Assembly: GCA_040005095.1 (NCBI GenBank)
Contig: JBDTZN010000012.1
Location: forward strand, 1 to 37,045
Source of the DNA: UBA5186 sp040005095
GTDB lineage: Bacteria; Actinomycetota; Thermoleophilia; Gaiellales; Gaiellaceae
Reading direction: 5' to 3'
Length of the DNA stretch: 37,045 nucleotides
The translations under genes were made by a program, and so were the position numbers. The notes under the pieces were generated by a model. It saw only the letters and a program-made list of their open reading frames with translations. It was not told the DNA's origin and ran no database searches. Below are positions 1-7,671 of the stretch, one piece after another; within the stretch, counting starts at the first letter, position 1; each line of letters opens with the position of its first letter.

Positions 1-730
1 GCCAGCCGCCGTGAACGAGGTCGGTCACGTACGCGACCGGGCTCGCGAACAGCCAAAGCTGCAGGACAAACGGGACGACGTAGCGGACGTCCCGGTATTT
101 GACGTTGACCGCAGCGAGGTACGCGCCCACCCCGACGGCGGTGCCCACGACGAGCAGAACGAGGGGCAGCACGACCCAGACACGCTTCGGATCGGGGTAG
201 TAGCCGTAACCGGCCATCACGACCAACAGGACGCCGAACGCAAGGACGAAGTCGACGAGGCCGGCGATGATCGGCGCGAACACTCCGAGGAGGCGCGGAA
301 AGTAGATCTTCGTGATCAGGGCCGCGTTCCCAACCAGGCTGTTCGCGGCCAACTGGACTGCGTTCGCGAAGAACAGCCAGATGACGGCGCCGCTCAGAGT
401 CACGAGCGCGTAGGGCAGCTTCGGCGTATACAGGTGCGCGACACGCCCGAAGAAGAGCGTGAAGACGACCATGTACATGATCGGCTGCACGATTGCCCAG
501 CTGACGCCGAGCAGCGTCTGCTTGTAGCGAACCTTGAGATCGCGCGAGGCGAGGAAGAAGAGCAGCTCGTGATACCGCCAGAGCTCGCGCAGGCCGAAGC
601 CGACCCAACGTTTCGGGGGTCGGATGACCACAGGCTGACCGCGGTCGAGCAGCGCGCTCGTGCCGGCGTCCACGGAGGCCCACTGTACCGGGAGGGCCTT
701 ACGAGGCCCCTCGCTAGGATCCTCGATCAT
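1..730 (-). CDS. ABC-2 type polysaccharide export permease, Wzm-like (partial, C-terminus beyond left edge)
   Basis: This is the membrane subunit of an ABC exporter for polysaccharide or lipid-linked glycan. About 243 residues are visible; the last helices lie outside the window. Reading starts at the ATG at 730-728. After about 40 soluble residues comes the family hallmark ASRDLKVRYKQTLLGVSWAI, then hydrophobic segments and the conserved loop VKYRDVRYVVPFVLQLWLFA near the cut end. Known Wzm/KpsM/TagG proteins share this order. The ATPase partner should lie just outside the window to the left. Its start codon overlaps the start codon of the methyltransferase on the other strand (CATG, 728-731). 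It is a second permease, distinct from the Wzm at 23690. The assignment is confident; the substrate is unknown. Confidence 0.9.
   Translation of the reverse strand, partial: MIEDPSEGPRKALPVQWASVDAGTSALLDRGQPVVIRPPKRWVGFGLRELWRYHELLFFLASRDLKVRYKQTLLGVSWAIVQPIMYMVVFTLFFGRVAHLYTPKLPYALVTLSGAVIWLFFANAVQLAANSLVGNAALITKIYFPRLLGVFAPIIAGLVDFVLAFGVLLVVMAGYGYYPDPKRVWVVLPLVLLVVGTAVGVGAYLAAVNVKYRDVRYVVPFVLQLWLFASPVAYVTDLVHGGW
715..720 (+). promoter_or_regulatory. candidate -10 box TAGGAT
   Basis: TAGGAT fits the actinobacterial -10 pattern TANNNT. It ends 8 bases before the ATG at 729, so the transcript would have almost no leader. No good -35 box is visible 16-18 bases upstream. The box lies inside the reading frame of the opposite-strand permease. 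It is an inference from motif and position. Confidence 0.4.
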
Positions 731-1505
731 GGCGCGAAACGTTGCGAAAGGGGCTGCTCGCGCCGCGATGTCCGTGTCTCCGACCCTGCGGCGGGCGCTC
801 GCGAACGAGCTCGTCCGGCGCGACCCCCAAGCCGTGCTCGAGGCCCTCGGCCCGAGGCTCAACCGGGAACCGCGGCTTGGCTCGATGCCGCTCGACCTCG
901 ATCCGCGTGAGCGCCTCGAGTTCGAGGACCTCGCCGGCCTGTTCGCGAGCTCGTCACTGAACCACGGGATCGCCGGAATGACGATTCGCCAGCTCGCCTA
1001 CGTCTTCGGGCTCGCACGGCGAAGCGGCGCGAAGCGGGCGATCGAGATCGGACGGTGGCGGGGAGGGTCGACCGTCGCCCTCGCCGCCGGCATGGGCCGA
1101 AGCGGCAAGGTCTGGTCGATCGACCTCCGCGACAAGGAGAGCCGAGTCCTCGAGCTCGAGCCCGGAACGCTCGACGCCGAGACGCGCCAGTTCTGCGAGC
1201 GGTTCGGCCTCGACGTGGAGCTGCTCGTGGGCGACTCGCGGACGATCGAGGTGGATACCGGCGAGGTCGACCTCGTCCTGATCGACGGCGACCACACGTA
1301 CGACGGAGTCCGGTCCGACTTCGATCGGTTCGGACGCCGTGTTCGCGTCGACGGCGCGGTGCTCCTCGACGATGCCTTCGAAGGGCAGTTCATGCCCTCG
1401 CACCCGGAGAGTGTCGGCCGGGTCGTTCGCGACGTGACGGCAGACGGCGAGTTCGTGCTCGAACGCGCGGTCGACCGGCTCGCGCACCTCAGGCGCGTGC
1501 GCTAG
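729..1505 (+). CDS. class I SAM-dependent methyltransferase (Methyltransf_24 / CmcI-like)
   Basis: A 258-residue methyltransferase. The SAM-binding glycine motif AIEIGRWRGGSTVALA is at residues 104-119. The acidic strand LVLIDGDHTYDG is at about 183-194; this IDGDH signature is typical of the Methyltransf_24 group that includes CmcI-like enzymes and many methyltransferases of glycan loci. The acceptor is probably a sugar hydroxyl on the surface glycan, but that is inferred from context. The ATG at 729 is chosen because a TAGGAT box lies 8 bases upstream; an ATG at 768 would give 245 residues and has a weak AAGGGG upstream. The stop overlaps the stop of the opposite-strand neighbour in the tetranucleotide CTAG (1502-1505). 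Confidence 0.85.
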   Translation: MARNVAKGAARAAMSVSPTLRRALANELVRRDPQAVLEALGPRLNREPRLGSMPLDLDPRERLEFEDLAGLFASSSLNHGIAGMTIRQLAYVFGLARRSGAKRAIEIGRWRGGSTVALAAGMGRSGKVWSIDLRDKESRVLELEPGTLDAETRQFCERFGLDVELLVGDSRTIEVDTGEVDLVLIDGDHTYDGVRSDFDRFGRRVRVDGAVLLDDAFEGQFMPSHPESVGRVVRDVTADGEFVLERAVDRLAHLRRVR

Positions 1506-2485
1506 CCCTTCGTGGCGAGGCAGTGCAGCTTGTAGCCGAGCTGGAACTGCTCGAGCCACGCTTCCAGGTCGGTCCTGCGCTGCTCGGCGGCGGCAACGAG
1601 CGGATCCTCGGCGACGTCGGCCGCGCCGTAGGGATCCTCGTAGGCGAGCCACGCGAGCACCGGGTCGAGCGAGCTCACGTGCGTCGAGACCCGTAGCGGC
1701 TCGAAGCCCTCGCGGCGGAGTGCGTCGGCGAGCGACGCGGGCGAGAAGTAGACGAGATGGTTCCGGCCGTCGAACGTCGCCGCGTGCTGGTGCAGTACCC
1801 GGCAGGCGAGACTCTCGAGATTCGGGACGATCAAGTACAGCGCGCCGCCGGGCTTCAGCACGCGCCCCACCTCGCGAAGCATCGCGCGGGGGTCGTTCAC
1901 GTGCTCGAGCACCGAGAGGACGGTGACGACGTCGAAGCGTTCAGGGTCGAATCCGGCGTCGGCGAGCGGGACGTCCAGCACCGCGAGGCCGAGCTCGTCA
2001 CGCGCGTGGCGAAGCGCGCGCTCGCCGAACTCGATCCCGGTGCCGTCGAAGCCGCGCTGCCGCGCCACGTCGAGGAAGAGCCCGATCGAGCACCCGACAT
2101 CCAGCAGCCGACCCTTTCCGCGGAACGGCTCCAGCTCGGCGGCGATCGCCTCGAACTTCGGCCGGTCGAGCTCGAGCTGCCGCTCCGACAGCAGCACCTC
2201 GGTCCAGAGCTCTGCAGACATCGAGCTCCCGTAGCGGTCGATCGCGCGCGCCTCGTCGACTTGCGGATTGGCGAAAACGAGCCGGCACTCGCGGCAGCGC
2301 ACGAACGTGTAGCCCCGCTTGACGAACAGCTGACGGTGGTCGCCGGAGCCGCAGAGCGGACAATCGATCAGGCGCGAGAACTGCTCGGAGAGCATCCCCG
2401 TCTCCGGATCGAGGAGCTCGTCGAGCTCCTGCTCGAGCGCCGCGAAGTAGCGGTCGCGGCCCGTTTCCCGAATGAAGCTGTTCAC
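1502..2485 (-). CDS. SAM-dependent methyltransferase with N-terminal zinc-binding domain
   Basis: A 327-residue protein. It opens with a zinc ribbon: C42 and C45 (CPLCGSG), then C64 and C67 (VRCRECRLVFANP). The methyltransferase fold follows, with motif I RLLDVGCSIGLFL near residues 126-138 and FDVVTVLSVLEHVNDP further on. This arrangement is common in sugar C- or O-methyltransferases of polysaccharide and antibiotic loci. The GTG at 2485 is taken as start: a GATAAT box ends 6 bases before it, and the ATG just upstream (2491) is out of frame and hits a stop after three codons. The open frame runs further back, but that part is antisense to the deacetylase gene. The substrate is unknown. Confidence 0.85.
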   Translation of the reverse strand: MNSFIRETGRDRYFAALEQELDELLDPETGMLSEQFSRLIDCPLCGSGDHRQLFVKRGYTFVRCRECRLVFANPQVDEARAIDRYGSSMSAELWTEVLLSERQLELDRPKFEAIAAELEPFRGKGRLLDVGCSIGLFLDVARQRGFDGTGIEFGERALRHARDELGLAVLDVPLADAGFDPERFDVVTVLSVLEHVNDPRAMLREVGRVLKPGGALYLIVPNLESLACRVLHQHAATFDGRNHLVYFSPASLADALRREGFEPLRVSTHVSSLDPVLAWLAYEDPYGAADVAEDPLVAAAEQRRTDLEAWLEQFQLGYKLHCLATKG

Positions 2486-2491
2486 GTAACC

Positions 2492-2497
2492 ATTATC
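2492..2497 (-). promoter_or_regulatory. candidate -10 box GATAAT for the 2485 gene
   Basis: GATAAT matches TATAAT at five of six positions, which is striking in such GC-rich DNA. It ends 6 bases before the GTG at 2485. With normal -10 to +1 spacing, transcription would begin at or next to the start codon, giving a leaderless mRNA. A convincing -35 is not visible. Confidence 0.45.
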
Positions 2498-2533
2498 GAC
2501 TGGCGCGTCTCGGTCACCTGACACAGACTGTCG

Positions 2534-2539
2534 TACGAT
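2534..2539 (+). promoter_or_regulatory. candidate -10 box TACGAT for the 2546 gene
   Basis: TACGAT (TANNNT type) ends 6 bases before the GTG at 2546, again predicting a leaderless or near-leaderless transcript. With the GATAAT box on the other strand (2492-2497) it makes a compact divergent promoter region of 60 bases (2486-2545). Confidence 0.45.
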
Positions 2540-2545
2540 CGGCTC

Positions 2546-3829
2546 GTGAGCCTGGCAGTCCCCAAGCCGCTGCAGTCTTCCGAGGTTCTCCAGTCGCTCG
2601 GAACCCGGCGATATCTGTCCCAGACTGTGCGGGTCTGGCTCGGGATCGCGGACGCCCACACCGAGGTGCCCACCCTGCCACCGGAGCTCGCGCGGATCCT
2701 CATGCGTCTCGAGGAATACGAACTCTCTCACCGAGACCGCTGGGGCTGCTGGGACTTCGGCAGCTCGGAGAACTTCCACGCCGGAAATCTGTGGGACCCC
2801 GAGATCGACCGGTGGCTCGTCAAGCAGCGGGCGAAGCTGGTCGGGAAAGCGGCGCTGGAGCCGCTGTGGCCCAACGGCAGCCGTTTCGCAGTCTGCCTGA
2901 CCCATGACGTCGACCTCCTCAGTTCGCACTACACGCCCCGGCAGGCCGGGCGCTTCGCTCGCGCAGGACTCGCGCCCGGGGTCGCTGGGACTGGAGAAAG
3001 GTTCCTCCGGATTGCGCGCCCGGGGGTCCGCATGGCCCGCTCGATCCGCTCGAGGATCGCGACCGCTCCGTCGGTCGCAGAGACACTCGAGCGAAGCATG
3101 TCCGCCGAGGCGAGCCGCGGCGTGACGGCCTCGTACTTCTTCACGGCTCCGCCGGCGGCACCACACAGCCGGTACGACTGCGTCTACGCACCCGCGGATC
3201 GCTGCCGGTTCCGCGGAGCGAAGGTGCGGGTCGCCGACGTGATGCGGGCGCTCGCCGCCGAGGGGTTCGATGTCGGCCTGCACGGCGGGTATGCGGCGGC
3301 GCTCGCGTCAGGGGCGCTCGCCGCACAGCGGCGGACGCTCGAGGCCGCGACCGGACTCCAGCTCACGACGACGCGCCAGCACTTCCTGCGCTGGGACATC
3401 CGCACCACTCCAAGCCTCCAGGAGGAGGCCCGCCTGGAGGTCGACTCGAGCCTGGGCTTCAACCGCAACGTCGGCTTTCGCGCCGGCACAGGGCTCCCTT
3501 TTCACCTCTTCGACGCGGCCTCGGGAAGGCCGCTCCGCCTGCTCGAGGTTCCGCTTGTCGTCGAGGACACCGCCCTCTTGGCGGACGGCGGCCTGGAGCT
3601 CGACGACGCGCTCGCACGGCGGGTGATCGGCCTGATCCTGGACACAACCGCGGCCGTCGGCGGCGCGGTCACGCTGCTCTTCCACCCAGACAAGTTTGTG
3701 CGTCCCGAGTGGCTCGCGCTGTACGAATGGTCGATCGACCGCGCCCTGGAGCGTCAGGCCTGGGTGACATCCCTTCGCGGGATGGGCGACTGGTGGCACG
3801 TGCGCGAGGCGCGCGTGCTCGCAGGCTGA
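2546..3829 (+). CDS. polysaccharide deacetylase family protein (CE4/NodB-like)
   Basis: A 427-residue protein of the NodB-homology group. The first catalytic motif is THDVD at residues 119-123, in the LTHDVD form seen in large CE4-like proteins of exopolysaccharide loci. Further family signs are GLHGGY at 244-249, RQHFLRWD at 277-284 and GFRAGTGLPFHLF around 310-322. Family members remove N-acetyl groups from amino sugars using a divalent metal. About 110 N-terminal residues precede the catalytic domain and are unassigned. No signal peptide is visible, so it probably acts in the cytoplasm. The GTG start follows a TACGAT box by 6 bases. The next gene begins directly after this stop (TGAGTG), so the two are almost certainly co-translated. 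It is distinct from the shorter CE4 enzyme at 7672. Confidence 0.8.
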   Translation: MSLAVPKPLQSSEVLQSLGTRRYLSQTVRVWLGIADAHTEVPTLPPELARILMRLEEYELSHRDRWGCWDFGSSENFHAGNLWDPEIDRWLVKQRAKLVGKAALEPLWPNGSRFAVCLTHDVDLLSSHYTPRQAGRFARAGLAPGVAGTGERFLRIARPGVRMARSIRSRIATAPSVAETLERSMSAEASRGVTASYFFTAPPAAPHSRYDCVYAPADRCRFRGAKVRVADVMRALAAEGFDVGLHGGYAAALASGALAAQRRTLEAATGLQLTTTRQHFLRWDIRTTPSLQEEARLEVDSSLGFNRNVGFRAGTGLPFHLFDAASGRPLRLLEVPLVVEDTALLADGGLELDDALARRVIGLILDTTAAVGGAVTLLFHPDKFVRPEWLALYEWSIDRALERQAWVTSLRGMGDWWHVREARVLAG

Positions 3830-4861
3830 GTGGTCGATTTCCGCACGGTCTCCGGCCCGCTCGACAGAGCTCAGCTCGAGTCGGTAGGCGAGCTCTACGG
3901 TCGTGCGGACGCGAAGTACCGCGACCTCCGGTTCCTCGAGCATCTATTCGTCCGGGGTCCGGCAGGCCCGGCGCTGCACGCGTTTGCCTGCGACGGCAGG
4001 CGGCCCGTCGGCCACTGCGCGGTCGTGCCGATGCCCGCGCGCTCGGGCGACCGTGAGTTTCGGTGCGGCAAGGTCGAGGCGCTGTACGTCGACGCCGGGT
4101 ACCGAGGGAGCCGGGGGACCGAAGGGCCGGTGGTCCTCGAGCTGCTTCAGCGCCTCTTCGCCTACGCGGACGACGCGGGCGTCGAGTTGCTACACGCGTT
4201 CGTGCGACCCGAGGTTGGCCGACTGTTCGTCGGATTCGACGCCGTCGAGATTGGTGAGAGCGCGCGTGTCGCGGTTGCCACTACGGCGACGCTCCAGTCG
4301 CAGCGGGCGCAGGCAACCGTGCTGGCGTCCGGACAGGCGATGCTCCGCGCCTTGGGAGGGACTGCTGCGAGGCTCGCCACGTCTGGCGATTCAGCGGCGA
4401 CCCTGCGCGCCCTCGCGGCGGCTGACTCCGATCTGGTCGATGTTTCGCCACCCGCCGACGCTTGGACGATCGCTTCCGACCGCTCGTGGTGCTGGTACGG
4501 GGAGTCGCCCTTCCTCCGCGTGCTCGAGCTTGCCGGCGCCAGCGGCTCGCGCGCGCTCGTCCAGCTGCCCGGCTCGCAGGGGGAAGCGTTGCGAATCGCC
4601 GCGTGGCGTCCACGCCGGTCGGGCCTCGTCCCGGCGGTGCTCTCACTGCTCGTCGCGCAACGGTTCGCGCGCCGCAGCGGCGCGGCAACGCTCCGGTTCC
4701 AGTCCTGGCGGGCGCCCTGGGACCAGACCGATCTCGAGCGTGCAGCGCGCCTGCTCGGCTTCGTCCGGCGTCCTGACTTCACGACGCTCTACGTTCGGGC
4801 AAGCTCGTCCTTGGCTGGACAGCAGCCCTTCGCGACACCGCTGCTCTACCTCGGCTTCTAG
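3830..4861 (+). CDS. GNAT-like acyltransferase
   Basis: A 343-residue protein. The first ~160 residues look like a GNAT fold: VEALYVDAGYRGSRGTEG (about residues 82-99) resembles the acyl-CoA pyrophosphate-binding loop after strand 4, followed by a helix and LLHAFVRPEVGRLFVGFDAV. The C-terminal part looks like a second, degenerate GNAT half with conserved-looking WCWYGESPF and FQSWRAPWDQTD. Such two-lobed GNAT proteins occur in surface-glycan loci, where they are thought to acylate sugars or lipid precursors. The GTG start is immediately after the stop of the deacetylase, with no gap. Its stop overlaps that of the neuA-like gene in CTAG (4858-4861). The family call is moderate; the substrate is unknown. 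Confidence 0.6.
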   Translation: MVDFRTVSGPLDRAQLESVGELYGRADAKYRDLRFLEHLFVRGPAGPALHAFACDGRRPVGHCAVVPMPARSGDREFRCGKVEALYVDAGYRGSRGTEGPVVLELLQRLFAYADDAGVELLHAFVRPEVGRLFVGFDAVEIGESARVAVATTATLQSQRAQATVLASGQAMLRALGGTAARLATSGDSAATLRALAAADSDLVDVSPPADAWTIASDRSWCWYGESPFLRVLELAGASGSRALVQLPGSQGEALRIAAWRPRRSGLVPAVLSLLVAQRFARRSGAATLRFQSWRAPWDQTDLERAARLLGFVRRPDFTTLYVRASSSLAGQQPFATPLLYLGF

Positions 4862-5520
4862 TCGAGCAGGCGCTCGGCCAGCACCAGATCGAGCTCGTCG
4901 TCGATGTCGACGGAGTCGCGCCTGTCCATCACGTAGGGGCGACAGTCGCCGCCGTAGAGACTCTCGCCGAGCCGATCGGGACGTACCGCGAGCACGGCGG
5001 GGCCATTGCGGGCATAGACGACCGCCTTGTCCTGCCGGCGCGTAGCAGACGCCTCGCTCCACGGCAAGAGCCTCCCGTCGCGAAGCTCCATCAGCGAAGA
5101 CGGGCGGAACTGGTGCGGAACCTCGACCACGCTGACGACGACCTCAGCGTCCGAGTCAAGCAGGAGAGCGACCGCCTCGTCGACGTGTCGCGCGCGCCGG
5201 AGCGGCGAGGTCGGCTGGAGCAGGACCAGGACGTCGCAAGCACCGAGGTGCTCGATCGCGTGACGAACGACGTCGAGCATGGGCGTCTCGTCGGCTGCCA
5301 GGTCGGCGGGCCGGTCGAGCACCTCGACGCCGAGGTCGCGGGCCAGTGCTGCGATCGCGTCCGAGTCCGTCGACACGACCACGCGATCGATGCTGCTTGC
5401 CGTGCAGGCGGCCCCGATCGTCCACGCGACGAGCGGCTTCCCGGCCAGCTCGACGAGGTTCTTGCGCGGGATCCCCTTCGACCCGCCACGAGCAGGGACG
5501 AGGGCGACAACCTGAGTCAT
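4858..5520 (-). CDS. neuA: CMP-nonulosonic acid (CMP-sialic acid type) synthetase
   Basis: A 220-residue cytidylyltransferase that couples CTP to a nine-carbon keto sugar acid, giving the CMP-activated donor. The CTP-binding loop VPARGGSKGIPRKN is at residues 8-21. QPTSPLR is at 102-108, the substrate-side motif RRQDKAVVYARNG at 161-173, and the metal-binding acidic end SVDIDDELD at 203-211. The length matches single-domain NeuA, LegF and PseF proteins. It is the last gene of the neuB-neuC-neuA run; its ATG directly follows the neuC stop (TAGATG). Whether the sugar is N-acetylneuraminate, legionaminate or a derivative cannot be decided from the sequence. Confidence 0.9.
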   Translation of the reverse strand: MTQVVALVPARGGSKGIPRKNLVELAGKPLVAWTIGAACTASSIDRVVVSTDSDAIAALARDLGVEVLDRPADLAADETPMLDVVRHAIEHLGACDVLVLLQPTSPLRRARHVDEAVALLLDSDAEVVVSVVEVPHQFRPSSLMELRDGRLLPWSEASATRRQDKAVVYARNGPAVLAVRPDRLGESLYGGDCRPYVMDRRDSVDIDDELDLVLAERLLD

Positions 5521-6669
5521 CTAGTACGTCATGCGCTTGTGGATCGAGATCTCGCCCCGGGAGAGAATCTGCGCGATCCGCTCGCCCGCGTTGCCGGAGC
5601 CGTAGATCGGTTCGTGCTCGTACGGGCCATGTGCGATCTGGGCTTGGATCGCGTCTGAGATCTCGCCGCGGTCGTAGTCGACGTCGAGGACGTTCGAGCC
5701 GCGGTCGCGCCCTTCCTGCCGTGAGCCGATGTTGACCGCCGGGGTGCCGATGAAAGACCCCTCTCGGATCGCGGAGCTCGAGTTCCCGACGAGGCTCGCG
5801 GTCTTCCGCATCAGCCGAATGTAGTCGTTCGTCGGCAGGTTCTTGAAGAAGTGCATGCGCGAGTCGTCCTCGTGCTCGCGGAACTTCCGGATCCCGCGGG
5901 CGAGGTGCTCCGAGCCCGCATCCGCGTTCGGCCAGAGGACGACCGCGGGCAGGCCGACCGACTGCGCCGCGCGCAGCGTCTCGTCGATCTGCCGCTCGCC
6001 GTCGCCGTATTCCGTCGTGACCGGGTGCTGGGCGACGAGCACGAATGGCTGGTCGAGGTCGAAGCTGCCGCCCACGCCGAACCGGAACAGGTCGCTGAGC
6101 CCGTTTCGCTCGTCGCGGAGCACCTCGGCGACGAGATCCATGCGCGGGCAGCCGACCATGTGCACGGACTCCGGGTTCTCCCCGAGCCTCACGATCCGCT
6201 CGGCGGCTCCCGCGGAGGCGGGGAAGTGAACGTGCGCGAACTTCGTCACCGCGTGGCGGATCGACTCGTCGATGTTTCCCGAGATCTCCCCACCCATGGT
6301 GTGCGCGAGGGGGATGTTCATGTACGTCGCGGCGAGCGCCGTGGCCATCGTCTCGAAGCGGTCGCCGACGGTGATCACGACGTCGGGCTCGAGACGCTCG
6401 AACGCCGTCGGCAGCTCGAGCAGGCCGAGGCCCGTCGACTTCGCCATCGTGCCCGGCGTCTCGCCCTCGATCAGCATGAAGACGCGCTCGTCCGGTTCGA
6501 ACCCGTCTTCCTCGATCACGTCGAGAGCGGTGCCGTAGCGATCGAGGAGCGCCGAGGCGCCGACGACCAGCTGCAGCTCGAGCTTCGGATGCTCTTGGAT
6601 GGCGCGCATCGCCGATTTGATCGACGAATAGTTGGCCCGCGACCCGACGACGACGCAGATTCGTTTCAC
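5521..6669 (-). CDS. neuC: UDP-N-acetylglucosamine 2-epimerase (hydrolysing), NeuC/LegG type
   Basis: A 382-residue GT-B-fold epimerase/hydrolase that releases N-acetylmannosamine (or a 6-deoxy diamino relative in the legionaminate pathway) from a UDP-sugar. Visible motifs are SRANYSSIKSA at residues 10-20, VGDRFE at 101-106, and the signature GGEISGNIDESIRHAVTK at 126-143. A UDP-binding stretch GNSSSAIREG comes near residue 297. The full length and intact motifs indicate a functional enzyme. The GTG start at 6669 overlaps the neuB stop by four bases (GTGA), implying translational coupling. No LegB, LegC or LegH-like genes are in the window, which favours the sialic acid route, although missing steps could be encoded elsewhere. 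Confidence 0.92.
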   Translation of the reverse strand: MKRICVVVGSRANYSSIKSAMRAIQEHPKLELQLVVGASALLDRYGTALDVIEEDGFEPDERVFMLIEGETPGTMAKSTGLGLLELPTAFERLEPDVVITVGDRFETMATALAATYMNIPLAHTMGGEISGNIDESIRHAVTKFAHVHFPASAGAAERIVRLGENPESVHMVGCPRMDLVAEVLRDERNGLSDLFRFGVGGSFDLDQPFVLVAQHPVTTEYGDGERQIDETLRAAQSVGLPAVVLWPNADAGSEHLARGIRKFREHEDDSRMHFFKNLPTNDYIRLMRKTASLVGNSSSAIREGSFIGTPAVNIGSRQEGRDRGSNVLDVDYDRGEISDAIQAQIAHGPYEHEPIYGSGNAGERIAQILSRGEISIHKRMTY

Positions 6670-7652
6670 GCCAGATCGTCCTCCGTCAGAACGGTGTCGG
6701 CCGCGATGTCGGAGCGCGCTTGGCGGCCGACGAGCTCATCGAGCCTGCGGGCCGGAATCCCCGTGCCCGGCTTCTTCGCGGCGAGCATCCCGCGCTCGAG
6801 GGTCGTGCCTGCGGGAATGTCGGCGACGGCCACGACGCTCTTCTCGAAGATCCTCTTCATCTCGTCGAGTGCCCCGGCCTCGGCGTCCTTGTCCACCCGA
6901 GCCGACAGCATCGCCTCGATCTCCCGGACACCGTCGACGAGCTCCTCGAGCTCGTACGGTTCCAGCGCAAGCGCCGCGTCCGGCCCGTACATGTCCCGGG
7001 AGAGCGTGAAGTGCTTCTCGACCGCGTCGGCGCCGAGCACGACCGCGGCAAAGCAGGCGTAGGGCCCGAGGGAGTGGTCCGAGAGCCCGACCGGCTTCCC
7101 GTAGCGCGCGCGCAGCTCCGCGAGGACGTTGAGACCGACACGGTCAGGGGGCGTCGGGTAGGCCGAGGTGCACTGGAGCACGGTCACGTCGTCGCCGGCT
7201 GCGTCGACGGCGGCATCGAGCTCCTCCCAAGTGCTCATCCCAGACGAGAGCAGGACCGGCTTGCCCGTCGCGGCGGCAGCGCGAACCAGCGCGAGGTTCG
7301 TCACCTCGCCGGAGCCGATCTTGTACCGCTCGACCCCGACCGACTCCAGCCGGTCGACCGCCTCGATCGAGAAGGGGGCGCAGAGGAACTCGATCCCGGC
7401 CGCAGCGCACGCGGCTCTGAGCGTCCCCCACTGCTCGTCCGTGAACGCGGTGCGCCCGAAGTACTCCCAGCGGCTCTCGTGCTGGAAGTACGGCGGCGCC
7501 GGGGCGTCGCGCGTCGTCTCGGCGGCCGGATCGTGGAGCTGGAACTTCACCGCGTCGGCGCCGCAGGCCGCGGCTACCTCGGCCAGCCGGATGGCGTTTC
7601 CGAGGCTCCCGTCGTGGTTCATGCCGGCCTCGGCGATGACGAACACGCTCAT
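6666..7652 (-). CDS. neuB: N-acetylneuraminate / nonulosonate synthase
   Basis: A 328-residue enzyme that condenses phosphoenolpyruvate with N-acetylmannosamine or a related six-carbon sugar to form the nine-carbon acid. The TIM barrel begins with VIAEAGMNHDGSLGNAI, followed by GADAVKFQ at residues 31-38 and YKIGSGEV at 110-117. Metal-ligand histidines are in SDHSLG (H193) and EKHF (H214), matching those known in meningococcal NeuB. Residues from about 270 to 328 form the C-terminal antifreeze-like SAF domain (RIFEKSVVAVADIPAGTTL). The ATG at 7652 is preceded, 7 bases away, by a TAGCAT box, so neuBCA may have its own promoter. It lies 19 bases after the stop of the deacetylase gene. Confidence 0.93.
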   Translation of the reverse strand: MSVFVIAEAGMNHDGSLGNAIRLAEVAAACGADAVKFQLHDPAAETTRDAPAPPYFQHESRWEYFGRTAFTDEQWGTLRAACAAAGIEFLCAPFSIEAVDRLESVGVERYKIGSGEVTNLALVRAAAATGKPVLLSSGMSTWEELDAAVDAAGDDVTVLQCTSAYPTPPDRVGLNVLAELRARYGKPVGLSDHSLGPYACFAAVVLGADAVEKHFTLSRDMYGPDAALALEPYELEELVDGVREIEAMLSARVDKDAEAGALDEMKRIFEKSVVAVADIPAGTTLERGMLAAKKPGTGIPARRLDELVGRQARSDIAADTVLTEDDLA

Positions 7653-7659
7653 GCCCCCG

Positions 7660-7665
7660 ATGCTA
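7660..7665 (-). promoter_or_regulatory. candidate -10 box TAGCAT (within ACTAGCAT) for neuBCA
   Basis: On the minus strand the short gap before neuB reads CCACTAGCATCGGGGGC and then ATG. TAGCAT ends 7 bases before the start codon. The same ACTAGCAT octamer occurs at 11146-11153 and 17410-17417, each time just before a leading gene. This suggests an internal, probably leaderless promoter for neuBCA inside the longer operon. Confidence 0.5.
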
Positions 7666-7671
7666 GTGGCA

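Noticed and set aside
11..910. 299-codon plus-strand frame at the left end
   Set aside because: It covers the antisense of a clear ABC-2 permease; its composition is typical of a shadow frame.
6666..7652. Assigning the pathway firmly to legionaminic or pseudaminic acid
   Set aside because: NeuB, NeuC and NeuA families overlap in motifs with LegI, LegG, LegF and PseI, and no dehydratase, aminotransferase or other Leg/Pse-specific gene is in the window.
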